From positions 3,451,001 to 3,515,000 of the forward strand of contig WPIO01000033.1 in NCBI GenBank assembly GCA_009760855.2: 64,000 nt of DNA. Direction: 5' to 3'. The notes beneath the pieces were generated by a model that was not told where the DNA came from, did no database searches, and worked only from the letters and a program-made list of their open reading frames with translations. Each line of letters begins with the position of its first letter. Position 1 is the first letter of the stretch. The position numbers and the translations under genes were made by a program. Of this stretch, positions 46,230-58,914 are shown piece after piece. The DNA is from Cristatella mucedo. Taxonomy: Eukaryota; Bryozoa; Phylactolaemata; Cristatellidae.

Positions 46230-47070
46230 AAACTTTAATATCAGTAAGCTGTATTAAAATACAGATTATTTCAGCTCTTTGTAATTAATAATTGTAAGGC
46301 TATATACAAAATACTTGTTTTGCCATAGGTCGAAGATAAGAACTGACAAAAGCTTGCCTTGACTGTGAAGCTTCTTAGAATTTGGTCTTGAAATGCTATG
46401 CATCTCCCCACTACAGTCATGGGGGAGGGGCATTGCGCATACTTACCAAACGAACGTTTTATTAGAAAAACAGTTACTGCTAAAGGCAAAGTGTATATCA
46501 GATCTTAACGCAATTTAAAACAATTAAAAAGTTTCATTATTTTATGAAAAAATATCACCCAAAAAATAATGTCTGCAATACCAAAGTAAGCACCTGGTTT
46601 TGCTTAGTGTTGGATTTTTAATGAAAGACTTTGGAATCTGTCCTGGTCATCTTCAGACCAGTGAGCTAGAAGCTTATGCTAACAGTTTTTAGTAAATAGA
46701 TCAAATCAGTAGCTCACTGTTCGCTGATGTGAAAATATCCCTACAGACGCCAGTGGGTCAAGATAGGATAGAACGACCATATCGTGACAAACAAAGAGTT
46801 TTTATAAAGTTATCAGAGTGTATCTGCGTATACATTCATTTTAGGCGGCCCCATGATATTTCCGTTAATTGCTTCCAACCAGCTGCCCATTTCATTTCCC
46901 ATGAGCCGTCTGAGAATATCTGTGGCTTGAGAGTCAGAAAAGCGTGCGCTTTATTTCTAGCCGCCATTTTCACTCTTGGATGTCAACCTGAGAGTGGTGG
47001 TGCTTCTTCTTACTTGCAGCTTTTCGCGTTCAAGTGTCGTGCCAAAATGCTTCCACCTATTATTTTTCAG
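46230..47070. other. Intron before copy 2 exon D
   Basis: The plus frame at 46,729-47,112 overlaps exon D out of frame and is a shadow. No mobile-element end seen. Confidence 0.5.
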
Positions 47071-47195
47071 CAATGCCAAAGATCGTCTATCCTTTCAGCA
47101 ATGGCACACTAATAACAGTTAATGTTATGGGAACTGTAGAGTTAGTTTGCTGTGCAGATGCTGTCCCGGCAGCACAATATTCATTCTGGATGCAG
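47071..47195 (+). CDS. Copy 2 exon D: N-terminal half of third Ig domain
   Basis: The acceptor is TATTTTTCAG and the donor is CAG/GTAAGT. It encodes KIVYPFSNGTL, VELVCCADAVPAAQYSFWMQ, with the paired cysteines and core Trp as in copy 1. The phase is 1 to 0. The intron before it has grown to 5.2 kb through insertion of family A and B LINE fragments. Confidence 0.87.
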
Positions 47196-47589
47196 GTAAG
47201 TTGAGATCTTCAAACGGTAAACTGTATGCAATAAAGAGAAAGAGTAGTTATAATTGCGAGAATTTAGTTTTACCTAATGAATTATTTCATAACTAATCCC
47301 CAACACTACCACTAAACCTTGAGAACTAAGTTTTTCTTCCCAGATGGAAAGTTTGTATAGCTCACTTTAAGCCAGTGCAGCTGAGATGCCAAATCGGCTA
47401 ACAGCGGCGGATTTCTCCCGCAGCATAGAAAAGAGAGATGAACCGCTGATCAGAATTATTGTACACATAAAAATTAGAAATTGAGCCAGTTACGTAATGT
47501 GTGCGGGTGAATCTTTTGGTTATAGGCATCGAAACATAAGTTTAAAGGATTGAGGTGCGAAAAACTCAAAAAGAGCTAAACTAGCATAG

Positions 47590-48490
47590 CAGATATGTCT
47601 TTTCGCTTAGGCGCTGTTCTCATATCCGGCCACGTATTAAAAATCTACCACTAGATCACGAGAACTTGAAACATCTTCTTTACGGTCTCTCTACTGCTGC
47701 TCTTATCACATAAGCTGGAAAGAGTAGTGGGAGAGCAACTAAACTCCATATTAATTCGTATAATATAACAACTAAATTCCAATAGAGCCAAGTATTTCAT
47801 ATACTACTGCCAGCGTACACCAACCTTATCGGTAACTTTGACTTGGCTACAGTCTCTCTGTTAATTCTCGAGATATCTATATAGCATTGAGAATCATCGG
47901 TCATCATTCTTGAGTTCTAATCATGTCGCCTGGGAGTCTCTTCGCATTGCACTGAAAGCTTTATGTCCTATATCTGTTAAAGATTTCAGAATGCAGGTGT
48001 CAACGACCAATGGTTCCAGTATCTCAAACTCTTTCAGCTCGTTTGCAGTATGTATTTCTGAAATTCTTACTTCTATAGCATCAAGTTTTCTCACATTATA
48101 TTACAAATCAATTATATAATAAATCGGCTTACAAGCCACGGGCGAACCTACTGTTGTTCAGAAATCGGAAAGCTTAACCATCATAATGAGACCAGCACGC
48201 ACAATTACTGCAAAATTCTGCAGGTATGCGTGTCTGTCGTGAGCGTCGTCATTGTCACACTAGTTAACTTCTCACGACCTGCACTGGCCTCCCATTAAGT
48301 GACACTATACTTCAGGTTCTGTCACTCACTTTTTGGTCTCTTTATTCTCTTGCTCACGCCTACCTACGGGAAATACTTATCAGACTTGTCACCGTCCCAC
48401 CTGTACTTCTGACTCAAGTCGTTTTGCGCTGCCTCTAACCAATCTCCAATTTTTTTTAGACTGCTGTCTTTTATTCATGTGATCCTTAAG
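47590..48490 (+). mobile_element. LINE family A copy, degenerate, in copy 2 intron D-E
   Basis: AAAAATCTACCACTAGATCACGAGAACTTGAAAC is the LKKSTLDQENLSNY block. Later CTTCTCACGACCTGCACTGGCCTCCC and TTTATTCTCTTGCTCACGCC are the LHWLPV and HSLAPAYL blocks. It is riddled with stops. Confidence 0.75.
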
Positions 48491-48539
48491 CTTTGAATAT
48501 ACCATATACATAAGCAAAGGTCTGTTGATTTATAAGCCT

Positions 48540-48785
48540 TAAGGAGTGCCAGTTGTAGGACCGAAGTCGACGACCTGAGTCTTGAAGTGCGAACACCTTA
48601 TCTCTCGTCCAAAATCAGTTGGCTAACTACCTTTAATGTTCGCTTAAGGGTGCTCGGATTTGACGACTTCGGTCGTGGGTCCTGCAGCAGAAGTTATCTC
48701 CTGTTGCAAGCGGAGTAATAGCCGCTACGACACTTCTAACGCGGTACAAATTTAACAGTTGAATCAGCTAACTTTTAATTCACCG
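48540..48785. mobile_element. SINE family 2, inverted pair
   Basis: A reverse copy (GACCGAAGTCGACGACCTGAGTC...) meets a forward copy (GACTTCGGTCGTGGGTCCTGCAG...CCGCTACGACACTTC...GAATCAGCTAAC). Both are diverged. Confidence 0.6.
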
Positions 48786-48929
48786 ACTGACTTCGCTTGA
48801 TCTCCTAATTTGAGGGCTTTTAAAAAGAATCTAAAAACCTAGCTGTTCCTATTGGCTTTTCAGCGAGATATGGCTTATGTGCTCTTGTGGGTGCTGCAAG
48901 TTGTCATACTATAACTAACCAAGTGATAC

Positions 48930-49010
48930 GAATCCTTTTCAGCAAACTTAAAATGCCTAGAATAGGCACTTTGGTTCCCTGAGTTTCTATTTAAATGTTT
49001 ATTTATTATT
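48930..49010 (+). mobile_element. LINE family A tail, diverged
   Basis: AAAATGCCTAGAATAGGCACTTTGGTTCCCTGAG with a following AT-rich ATT run. Confidence 0.6.
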
Positions 49011-49479
49011 ACCTGTTGACCTTTGAAGTATTTTGTATCTCTGGGACCTGCTCTAGGTTTATTTTCTTTCACAATTTATTACTCTGTTCGATTCGATTTC
49101 CCACGCGCAATCAAGGAGGCTTTTACTTTAGTGCAGACGTCACTCAGAAAATTCTGCACTGTTTACTTTGTTCGACCTTGCAGCGTTTCAAATTCTCTCT
49201 ATTTCCTCACAAAATTTATTTTTGAAGTCCGCCCTTAGATTGCAGCTAACTTTTTTTCCGAGCTGAATCCTGAAAAAAGCAACTAAAAAATGGCCAAATC
49301 TATACCTCTCAGAAACTGGAAATTCTAACCTAGAAATAGGCTCTTCAATTACATTAGTCTATGCATGTAGTATGATCTTAATCTGCTCTGCTATCACAAT
49401 CTGTTTTGCTTGTAATCCTAATAATAATATAATTGTAATCCATAACGCGTGTTATTTTCTACTATGAACCTTAGCAAGA

Positions 49480-49860
49480 CGACCATTTCAGCTTCCACAG
49501 TCACGTCTGCCTACATTCAGCTGCGTACTATTGCTGAAAGCTTGGATGCTCGTAGACTCACTAATTTTGTGGAGATCAAGCCATCAGTTCGTGCCTGAAA
49601 TTCTCTGCCAGTCTGACAACGTCTGACTAGACGAGAAATAAAGTAAAGCTAAAAACCTGTGTGTTCCGCATAGTAGCTGCTTCGTCCGTATAAATCTTCC
49701 TTGATGTGTCTATGCGTGCGGCAATAGTATGTTCTATCCTCCTGATTCAGTATATTTGCTTTTTCCAGTCTGTATTAGGATCCAAGAAAAATATGGAGTT
49801 CTCGAGAAGCACTTCAAAATTTAAAATTGTTGCTTATTATTATTATTATTATTATTAATT
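49480..49860 (+). mobile_element. LINE family A 3' fragment with (ATT)7 end
   Basis: CACGTCTGCCTACATTCAGCTGCGTACTATTGC is the SAYFQLHNIAKI block. The piece ends near (TTA)n at 49,836-49,856. Confidence 0.68.
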
Positions 49861-50217
49861 GTTTACATTTTAGAACTGATAGTTATCATTTTGCTTTAGT
49901 TTTTTCAGTGAGTTCTCTGTGCAATCAGGACCTTATAATTCATTGTTACCTACGAGCAAACTCTTGCTTATATAGGATAAACTACTAAGGAATTACTTAT
50001 AGAACACGCACACGCCAAAAATTGTTAAAAAAGGAAGCAAATTAATATTCATTAACACTTAACAGCTTGTGTAAACATGCACATTCAGAAATTAAGCACC
50101 ACTACTAAGAAACCATATGTGTCCACGAGGCCATTAATTTAAGCAAAAATTAAGTGACTCTGACTTGGTTTGCCAATCCTAGTGAGAATCCCAGCAATTT
50201 TAATATTACTGTACAAC

Positions 50218-50343
<126 letters not shown>

Positions 50344-50739
50344 AGCTGATGTTTATTCAAGGCATGCCATTGTAGTGACCTTCGTAGAATGAGCTAGAGC
50401 TTTGCTTGTCAAGAATGACGAGCCTTCTCAAACCCAACTGCAGTTTAAATGCTATCGTTATTTGGGGTAAAATAAAGCGACAGAATTTGATGCGGGTACG
50501 ATAGAAGCTGCAGAATGAAAGGATATATTTCTACATCTACTTTTTCATAACGAGTAGTGATAGCTTCAGAAAAGTGTGAGTGAGCCCTACCTCGAATTTT
50601 GTAACTATTTGAGTCACATCGATAAGTCACTTCTCATTTCCTCCTGCATACCTATTCGGCACGCACTGACAGATGTCCTGCCGACCTGCAGCCAGAGGCT
50701 GACACTCGTCGAGGCTACGCTGCTGCTAGTCGGCCAATA

Positions 50740-50905
50740 ACGTAAAGGTTAGCTATCAGCCTGAATTATTTTGCGGTAGAAGAGCCTCTTTTTTGCTATC
50801 GCTCCGCTAGCAGTAGTAAATAAAGAATCGTCTGCCGACGGACTACGACGCTTGACCTGGGTCATGAAGTGCGAGCGACTTACTCAGACTCAGGGGCACT
50901 GCCAC
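50740..50905 (-). mobile_element. SINE family 2, reverse copy
   Basis: It starts AAAGGTTAGCTATCAGCC and has GCGGTAGAAGAGCCTC, then GGACTACGACGCTTGACCTGGGTC, the reverse complement of the family 2 pattern. Confidence 0.65.
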
Positions 50906-51279
50906 TGAGGCTTGACCGCTGTTGTGGCTATCATACATTTCCAGCCAGCCAGGCTTATCGGGCTATCGAGAGTATCAGGCACGATCTACTAACCATTCCC
51001 AAACAGACGTAAATTTTAGGAAGCTAGCAGCATGGTAAAAGTGTAAATTGATTAAATTTCAGCCGCAAGCCCTTGTTGAAATCTAAGAAATCGCCTCAGC
51101 ACAGAATTATTGCAGGGCTCGTTCGCTGTCAATCCAGGGTGTCTAGCCAGACATGACTCGGAACTGGTTCATGACTTAATGTCTGATAAAACTTTGAAGA
51201 GCATTTAATTTGATAATGTAATGTATGGGATCTTCACCTGAAACTCTACAAAGCCACAGAAACTAAGTGGATGCTACAT

Positions 51280-51790
51280 GTGAGAGCATCCTATAGCGCA
51301 CTCAAAAGTTTACATGGCTTTCCGTACGCATTCGCTAGCAAACAGACTTTATCTCACGCAAAAAATAAGATTCAAGAAGCATAGCTGAGTTGGAAGGGCA
51401 GTTGAGATACTGAGTTGCAAGATAGTAGCGGCTCGGGACGGCCCGAAAGGATGTGCCACTGTCGGCAGCAGGAGAGTAGATGTCTCTGCAGAAATAAGAA
51501 TTGTTTAAGTGAGTTGAACAGTCTACGATCTGCAGAGCACAAGCTTCTGTCTCCAAAGGTCTTTAAGCGAAGGCATATAATAGCTAATGTATTTTCTATA
51601 GAGGACCTTAGGGCATGAGGAGGCTAAAATTGGTGCAGCATTTTAGCTAGGTATGAATGAGCCAAGCCATGGTGGACCTAATGGGTCAGCGTAAGACCTT
51701 TACTCTGTATCCGTTAAACGACCGGAATAAATCGATGCTTCCTCAACAAAGGAGACGCTGATTATTTGTCTGCTGATAGCATACATCTGA
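51280..51790 (-). mobile_element. LINE family B 3' fragment
   Basis: The reverse tail CTATAGCGCACTCAAAAG..., then minus coding SGSGTSFRAVPS-type sequence and CTTCTGTCTCCAAAGGTCTTTAAGCG, parallel the copy at 21.6-22.2 kb. Confidence 0.78.
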
Positions 51791-52059
51791 AAAAACTCAT
51801 ATACCCTACACGCACAAATAAGTGCACTCACGAGGCCTTGGTGTCCAAGTAAGTGCATATAAGTAGCCCTTAAAACCATTAAGTGCTTTAATACCCAGTA
51901 CAGGTACAAAGAATAAGAAAACTAGAAGTCTCCACAGCCCAATCTGAAGAGCTTCGGTATGGGAAACCACAGGTTGCATTTATGCATTCGGTAGAAGGTG
52001 AAATTCGTCACTTCAAATCACCATTGCAGTCTCCATCCGTCACTCCAAAGAGGCCACAA

Positions 52060-52325
52060 AGGCTTAGTCGCCTTACGCTAAAGTGTCTTCCGTTTCGCAT
52101 TAAAAATCTAAGCGGCTTTTAAAAAGCACAAGGCAACCAACAGAATCCATTTCATACAACAAAGAGAAAGTGGAAAGCATTGCTGAGGCAAGAGGCGATT
52201 GTCGAGGAAGTGAGTAAAGTGTAAGTAGCAGTGCAGGAAACAATGGAAACAATGCTTTCGAGGTGGCTGCCGGTGAGCAGATTTTGCTGCATGCGAATGA
52301 AATGAATGAAGTGAGCTCCACGATC
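52060..52325 (-). mobile_element. LINE family B 3' scrap
   Basis: The minus frame 52,100-52,321 has LLTLYSLPRQSPLASAMLSTFSLLYEM and SVGCLVLFKS, close to the family B end region. Confidence 0.72.
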
Positions 52326-52964
52326 CCGTTTTTACAAAAATAATCCTAGTATTAAAAGACGAGTATTAAAAGATGTGCGAGGCTCTGGATCATCACAAGC
52401 TTACGTTTTTGTATTTGCGAGAATCAATGGATGGATCTGTATGTAACCCATGTTAGATAGACGCATTACAATCCTTCTAATCGCTTCATCCTACTCTGAA
52501 GGTCCGGTGCGTTCCGCTTTAGTTGGTGTGCTTCCAAGGCATTTCTTCACTTCAAGTATCCAAAAAATGTTTTTTAGTCGGGTCCTTAATGCGTCAGATG
52601 AACTGGAACTTGGCTTTTGCAATGGTAAGCTCGCAGGTTGCTGCTCGGAAGTGATGCACTTTTGGCATTGCAACTTTGAGCTTGGTGGGGCAAAGTGTGC
52701 ATCAAAACCTAAAAGACTTAATGCATCTAAAATAATGACAGAGTGCTAGTGCGTTGTTTGAAATTCAGGTGCGAGAATCTTGTTTTTATGCAAGGTCTTA
52801 AGGGTCTTTTGAATGTGGCTAAAAATAAGTGCTTGTGTTCAAGTTGCGTTAGACTGCTGGTTCAATCTTGCCATGGGTTGCATCATTTGGCATCAAGCAG
52901 CTTTAGTGCCAATGGTACATAAACTCTAGATTTACAGGTGAAAGTATCTTGCTTTATTTTTCAG

Positions 52965-53175
52965 TCGAGTGACAGAAGCAGTTGGCTCACTATTGACTCA
53001 AGCTTTGGGACACGTTTCATGCCTAATGGCACAGCTGGAGTACTGAAGATCATAGAGCTACGCTTGAGCGATTCGAGCCTTTTCCTCTGCTCGGCGTCGA
53101 ACCCTGCGGGAAGTGACTTTAGGTATTATCAGTTGCAAGTTCTAGAGCCACTAACAACGACTCAGTATATTGAAG
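52965..53175 (+). CDS. Copy 2 exon E: C-terminal half of third Ig domain
   Basis: The acceptor is TTTTTCAG and the donor is G/GTACAT. The peptide contains WLTIDSSFGTRFMPN, GVLKIIEL, and SDSSLFLCSASNPAGSD with the closing Cys, then YYQLQV. It is 211 bases, in phase with D and F. An L2-like LINE fragment starts about 50 bases into the following intron. Confidence 0.88.
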
Positions 53176-53224
53176 GTACATGCACATTTCAACAATTGAT
53201 TTTCCAAGAATTGCGTGAGCTATA

Positions 53225-54190
53225 TTTTGAACGATGATAAAACCAGCTTACTATTTATGAGCAAACCAAGCGTGCTTCAAAAATTGGAAAGGCTAATGCT
53301 CACAATCAGCTCAGCCAGTACATCGAATGTTGAATCTGCACGAAATCCAAGTGTCATGTTACAAAGTGATCTTTCTTTAAACGACCACATCAGCTCCACC
53401 CACAATCAAGTCTGCCTACTTTCAGCAACGTAACATTATTACAATTCGGGCTTGTTTGGAAAGGGAGACCACATCTAAGTTGATCCATGCATTTATGACA
53501 TCCCGTCTTGAATTATGTAACTCACTGCTTTCTGGCCTGCCGGAATTTGCAATCAGGCCCTTACAGCTGGTGTAAAACTCTGCAGCTGGACTTGTCTATC
53601 TCGAGCGTCGCAGTTGCCACATCACACCACTTCTCACCGACCTGAATTGGCTACCAGTCAACCAAAGCATGGAGTTCAAGGTTCTGTCTCTTACTTTCAT
53701 GTCCTTTTGTTCTTTGGCCCTAGCCTACCTATCAGATCTACTCCCCCACCAGGCCAAGCATAGTACCGCACATGTTCAGAATCTATTTACCTATACCTCG
53801 CACAAGACCTTAAATCCTTTGGAAACCGTACATTTACTGCATATGCTCCGAACGCCTGGAACTCACTCCAGATCTGCGTCACTACATCTCCTGACTTGAC
53901 CACGTTTCAAAAGAAACTAAAAACGCGTCGATTTATCACAGCATTTAGTGGGTCCCTGTGATCCGTCCTTTGTGTGCTTATGAATGCTGACAATGTTGCA
54001 TGCTGCCGCTAACCGAACTTGCATGCTGACCCTATGCTCGTCACCCTTAACCATGTTATTCATGTTGTTTATTAAGCATTCTACCGCTAACCATTCGATC
54101 GTGCTTCCTTTGCAGCAATTCTAAAGTGCCTAGAAAGAGAATAAATCTCTGACGGCGCTTTATCAAATTTATTATAATTATAATTTTTAT
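53225..54190 (+). mobile_element. LINE family A fragment in copy 2 intron E-F
   Basis: It reads LNDDKTSLLFMSKPSVLQKLERL, then SARNPSVMLQSDLSLNDHIS, then CNSLLSGLPEF, then LTDLNWLPV, LALAYLSDLLPHQAKHST and the SFGNRTFTAYAP block over several frames, ending AAAGTGCCTAGAAAGAGAATAAA...GGCGCTTTATC. Intron E-F in copy 1 is only 215 bases and has no insertion. Confidence 0.88.
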
Positions 54191-54354
54191 TTTATTGCTT
54201 AAGCTCGACACCAAGTTATGTCGATATACTCAAAGACTAGCATTTTGAAATCTCTGCCTTGACGCTGCGCTTATCTATACGCATATAAGCTGGTATATTA
54301 TCGTCACGTACAAGGTTAATCGTGCAAATGTCACCAATTATTATACTCTTCCAG

Positions 54355-54500
54355 TTAATTGCACAAATTGCACAACAAGCTCTGATGAGACGCTAATTAA
54401 CCCCGTGCCCGATGCTGTCGGCGAAAGCAGCTTCCCTGTTGATTGTGGAAATTTGTTTGCAAGAACCACCAAGCCAGATGCTTCAAGGTCCACGGATGCG
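54355..54500 (+). CDS. Copy 2 exon F: Cys/Asn-rich linker
   Basis: The acceptor is ACTCTTCCAG and the donor is GCG/GTAATT. It encodes NCTNCTTSSDET, PVPDAVGESSFPVDCGNLF and a Lys/Arg-rich end RSTDA. It has three cysteines and N-glycosylation sequons, so it is probably extracellular. It ends in phase 0, which matches exon G. No named domain is recognised. Confidence 0.72.
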
Positions 54501-56153
54501 GTAATTAATCTTTTGCTCACAGTAAACTATTGCAATTCGATTTTATGTTAAAAGCTGCCTTTTTCTATTTGCGGTCTCTCGAGCTAGCTGCAATTCTCTC
54601 TAAGACTGGTAAGACCCGTCGCTTCATCGAATTAAGGTACTAAAACACAAAGGGAATTATAATGACCTTATTCGCATACGAAGACCATTTTACAGATTAT
54701 GTGGCCAGCAGAAAGCCCTTTTAGAGCATTCTTTGGATATCCTCTCAACCCAAGAGCCCCCTTAACTATTAAAACTATCTGGGTTATGCTTAGTTATAAC
54801 CAAAGAAAATCATACCGCTAACAGTCCTCATTTCACGAAAAGTAATCGGTGATGGTGTAATTTTTTTCTTTTTCCCGATACATCCCCAATGGAAATAAAA
54901 TTAAATCTCATGCTCTTATTGATCAAATAATCTAGACGCAGTGTGCTGAATTGAGAACCCTTACAGCGTCTGCCAACTCCTACTGATGCTTTTAGCTATC
55001 GTTATCTAACGTTTACAAAACACTTTCACAAAAAATTGAAATTTTCAAGGAGCTGCTTGAAGATACGGATACTTTACTCATTGACATAATCTTAAAGTTA
55101 AGGTGATTCTCACTTATCAGAAATATTTTCATAATTATATATACATGTCTGTTTGTAATTTGCAGTAAATTCGCTCTTATTATGAATTATGTTTTATTGT
55201 TACAGCAATTTTAAAGTTCTGTTGACTCATTCCTAGTAGAAGGACTCACAAGCGAAATTAATTAAAAAGCCTGCAGGGTGCTTGAAGACAAAACATACGA
55301 TAAAATACGTTATGCCATTTTATAATAAGCAATTTTTTATCCATCCTTTAATTAAGTGACGATTTATCCATATATTTCCTGAAACTTTTGCGAAAAAAGT
55401 CCTCACTCATCATTTTTAAGACCCTTGCCTTATTATTTATTTGAGGTAGTGTAAGAGAGGCTGTTTGAGCTACATGCCGATTGTGGGCCGAACCCAAAGT
55501 ATCCTGAATAGTACCGAGCGAAAAATGTCATCATAATGCCGCAAAAATGAAGATGTTCCATACTGTATGTTCACCTAGCTTCTCTCTAGCAAAACGTTCA
55601 CTTCAGATTTATGAATGTGTGAGTTTAAGATTTATTCAATTTACTCTATTCCAGACGTTTGGAAACTGCTATCTCTTACTTAAGTCTATCGTCATGTCAG
55701 TTATGTATAAAAAAAGGATTAATTTAACCAAATTTGCTGGAGTTTTTAATTTCAGCATTTTAACTTAATTGTAATGCATTTGCAACAAACTTTTACTTTT
55801 AGAACATTATTTTACAGTTTAGTTATCTTGCTTGGCACGCTTGACAAGCAATTTATATTTATCTTATGTAAATTTATTATTGATAAGTGGTGCAATCGAT
55901 GAGCTAACAAAACAAGGAAATGCAAGGTGGCGCCAAATATTTAAAAACCACTGACATATACAGCAAACACACATAGAATTAACATTTCAACAGCTATTGA
56001 ATATAAATTCATATAAGCCCAATGGCTGTAATCTCTTTTTTGAATTTCCGCAAGCAGAATCGCAATCAATTATTTATTTTGCGAATAGCTAAAAAATATA
56101 GCGTTTCGAAGTCAAAAACGCCGTTGACCTGATTCAGCAGCACCGTCAGAATC
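54501..56153. other. Intron F-G of copy 2, AT-rich
   Basis: Apart from the retrocopy-like frame that follows, I see no exon or element. Exons F and G are phase-compatible (0/0), so no exon is required here. Confidence 0.5.
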
Positions 56154-56735
56154 ATGTCGAAGCAATCTGAAGAACTGTGTGCGCAAGAGCTCAATGAAAG
56201 AACGTACGCTATGGTTGGCTATAATGACAATATAAAAGATATTAGCAATGATTTTCTTAACAGCGAAATAGAACTGGTGTGCAAGTTCTTGGAAACTTTT
56301 CCCGGGAACTTCATTGCCACCCGTGAGCCTGAAAATATTGTGCAGGAGATCCGGAATCGCGGCGCCAGTGCTCGCCTGGGTAGTATCGCTGATAGTGAGG
56401 ACGAAGATACTGACAATATTGGCGCGCCGTTGGCGGCGGCATCCGAAATGGCGAAGAAAAATGTGGCAGGAAAAAAGAGCATCAGCACAGAAGGCTGCTC
56501 CGGGCGTGCAGATACGCTCTGTTGGGCGCCTGAAGATGGCACCGGTGATTGTCCCAAATCAGCCATTAATCTTAGGCTTTTTCTTAAAAAAAATAGGCTC
56601 AATTTTCGTGATCGAGTCCTGCATCCTTGCCCTAGATCTGGTCAACTGCTGCCTACGTGCTCAATAAAAACCATCGTTTTCGAAATCTCAGTCTTTCTGC
56701 TGACGAATAGAACTCGACGAGCTAAACACTTTTAG
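56154..56735 (+). pseudogene. Single-exon reading frame, possible frameshifted retrocopy
   Basis: An ATG-initiated frame begins MSKQSEELCAQELNERTYA, followed by a likely helical stretch NDFLNSEIELVCKFLETF and an acidic run DSEDEDTDN. From about 56,460 the more protein-like sequence switches frame (KRASAQKAAPGVQIRSVGRL), suggesting a frameshift in an A-rich run. An AATAAA lies at 56,671. The order helical N-terminus, acidic run, Lys/Arg stretch, VGRL vaguely recalls borealin (CDCA8) of the chromosomal passenger complex, but I would not name it on this. A single-exon coding block in a large intron with no splice sites would fit a processed pseudogene. Confidence 0.35.
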
Positions 56736-57382
56736 CCTATTTGCATATAATTTGGACCAAGATTATGGTAGTTATCGCAGTCCACGCGCACCCGGGTTAT
56801 CATGATAACGCAGATTACCGCCGTTCGCTCATATATAAATCTACAGATTTTTCGCTCGCCTGTGTGTGCATACAGCACGTGGAAGGTGGGTAGGTAGTTG
56901 TAGATGTGTTTCTTCTTTTGACGTTACAATGTTTCTAGATGTTTAATCTCGCTAGACAAATTAATATTTCTCAAATGCTGAACAAAAGCCACGTAATAGC
57001 TTCTTGAGGGCCGTTAGAAAAGATGTATGAGCCTCTCAGCGTGATATAAATTCTCATAACAAGTTTTTGATTGCAATCCACCAGTGCGGAAAATGCCTGC
57101 TAGCATAGGTTTGAAAAGGCAGAGGTTGCAGAATCATGCCTACTCAAAGAAAAAACTGCTCTTAGTAACATGAGAAGCTGAAACTTTGCTTATTTCGTCA
57201 AATTTCATTATTCTAAAGCTTAGCCAGGAGTTTACTTAAAGTAGACTAAACTTAGTAAGTAAAAAGTAGTTACTGCCAAGTGACACTAGTCGGCGATATC
57301 ATATCTTTCTTGTGAAAGCATTAAACCACGAACAAGTGATACATTGGTGAGAAACTTGAGTGCTAAGACTATTAGCGTAGAA

Positions 57383-57408
57383 AACACACACACACACACA
57401 CACACACA
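57383..57408 (+). repeat. (CA)n microsatellite
   Basis: Thirteen AC units. Confidence 0.98.
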
Positions 57409-58241
57409 ATGAAATAAATATGATTCACTGTGTTGACAATTACGAAGAAAGTAGTCGATTGCATGGGTATACAATTAAATCATAAAAATGGGCAACTATG
57501 TCTTACACTTGACGATTGCCATCTGTCTTATGGGTTTAATTTAGCTTTATCTTTATTTAACACTGATGTAAGTGTTTGATAGAAGTCATTAGAACAACGT
57601 GAATATATGTAGTTAGTTACAGTTGATATTTGAGTTCATGTGTACAGTTCATAATCCATGTGCTTGAATTCTAAGGTTGTGGATTTCAGATAGAGTGCAT
57701 TTTCAGCAATGTATCTCTGTAGCTTCCGTTTCCATATGCATGCCTTTTCTGACTCAGAATGTGCAACCTGAAAATCATTCAGGCCACGTACACAGGCACA
57801 ACAAGATTAGCCCATATATCTCCGTACATAAAACGGACACATCTCTAAGGAGAAAAATGTGCAGGATGAAAAGGAACAAGCATCCTCTTTTGTAGCACTG
57901 GTAGCCGCTCATAAGCGCACCAAGAGAAGGGTGTTTTGAAATTTCAAGCCCCACTAGGGAATTATAGGCTGTTGCTGTGGTGCTCTAAGACACGTGGCTA
58001 GAATGGCATAATTTTCTGAATAAACACTCCGTATTTTACTAGCTTTTAGAAGCCGGGGAATGTGCGGAATTCGTAGGGGCAGAGCCTGGATGTGGCTCTA
58101 ATCGGCAAGTGGAGGGCCTGAGCGTAGCACTAATTGGCATGTGTAGAGTCTGTGTGCAGCTCAAATTAGCTCAAGCTTTATACCGACACATCGAGTGCTG
58201 TTTCAGACTTGGCAACTTGGCGCTTCCACATGTCTTTACAG

Positions 58242-58494
58242 CAAATCTACTCATTCCTGTCAAACAGATCAATGTCTTCCCAATCAGACGGATCCGTATC
58301 AATCCTATCAGATAGACCAGTTGTACTCTTGTCAGAGGGATCTACTTCCTCGCAGTCAATAACATCAACGTCAATCTTATCAGACGAAACTTCGTCACTC
58401 CTTTCAGGATACGCTTTATTCCAGTCTAAATCAAATACTGCACGCGTCGGACTAACAAATGGAGCGTCGACTGAACTTATCTATGAAATTCCAG
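58242..58494 (+). CDS. Copy 2 exon G: Ser-rich stalk
   Basis: The acceptor CATGTCTTTACAG matches the exon G acceptor in copy 1, and the donor is CAG/GTATGT. Phase is 0 to 1. The 84 codons are rich in Ser/Thr/Asp with a degenerate repeat (SMSSQSDGS, SILSDRP, LLSEGSTSSQS, SILSDETSS), and end TELIYEIP. This composition fits an extracellular stalk or a disordered juxtamembrane stretch; I see no membrane segment. The intron just after it aligns with copy 1, confirming the pairing. The frame is fully open here, unlike copy 1. Confidence 0.7.
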
Positions 58495-58914
58495 GTATGT
58501 TTGAAAGCAGAATTTTGCAAGAAGTGCGATTACTCGCGGGCTTGTGGTCGGTACGATACACTGCCCGTCAGTTTATTAGTTTTAGTGTCATGAAATGTCC
58601 ATGTCTGTTTCCTGGGAGAGGAACGGCCAAGTCTAGGTAGCCGAAAACCTGCCGGTAAATAAAGGCTCATTCTCTTGAAATAACCATGTACAAGTGTTGT
58701 TCCACAGCCTGTTAATAAAAGACATCTTGTAATAAAAACTGGAATTATCGGCGATTATAATAGTCGAGCTGGCCACCAATGGTTAAGTGGAGACCTGTTA
58801 TCAAAGAATCCCTCGTAAACACGCTTTCAGCAGTCATTGTATTGTGCAAGCAGTGTGGAGATTATGTCTCTGTGAATATGATTATTTTTATTTTGGCAAG
58901 CATATAAATTAATG

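Noticed and set aside
55547-55768. Possible membrane-spanning exon for copy 2
   Set aside because: It has short hydrophobic runs only, and exons F and G already join in phase, so no exon is needed here.
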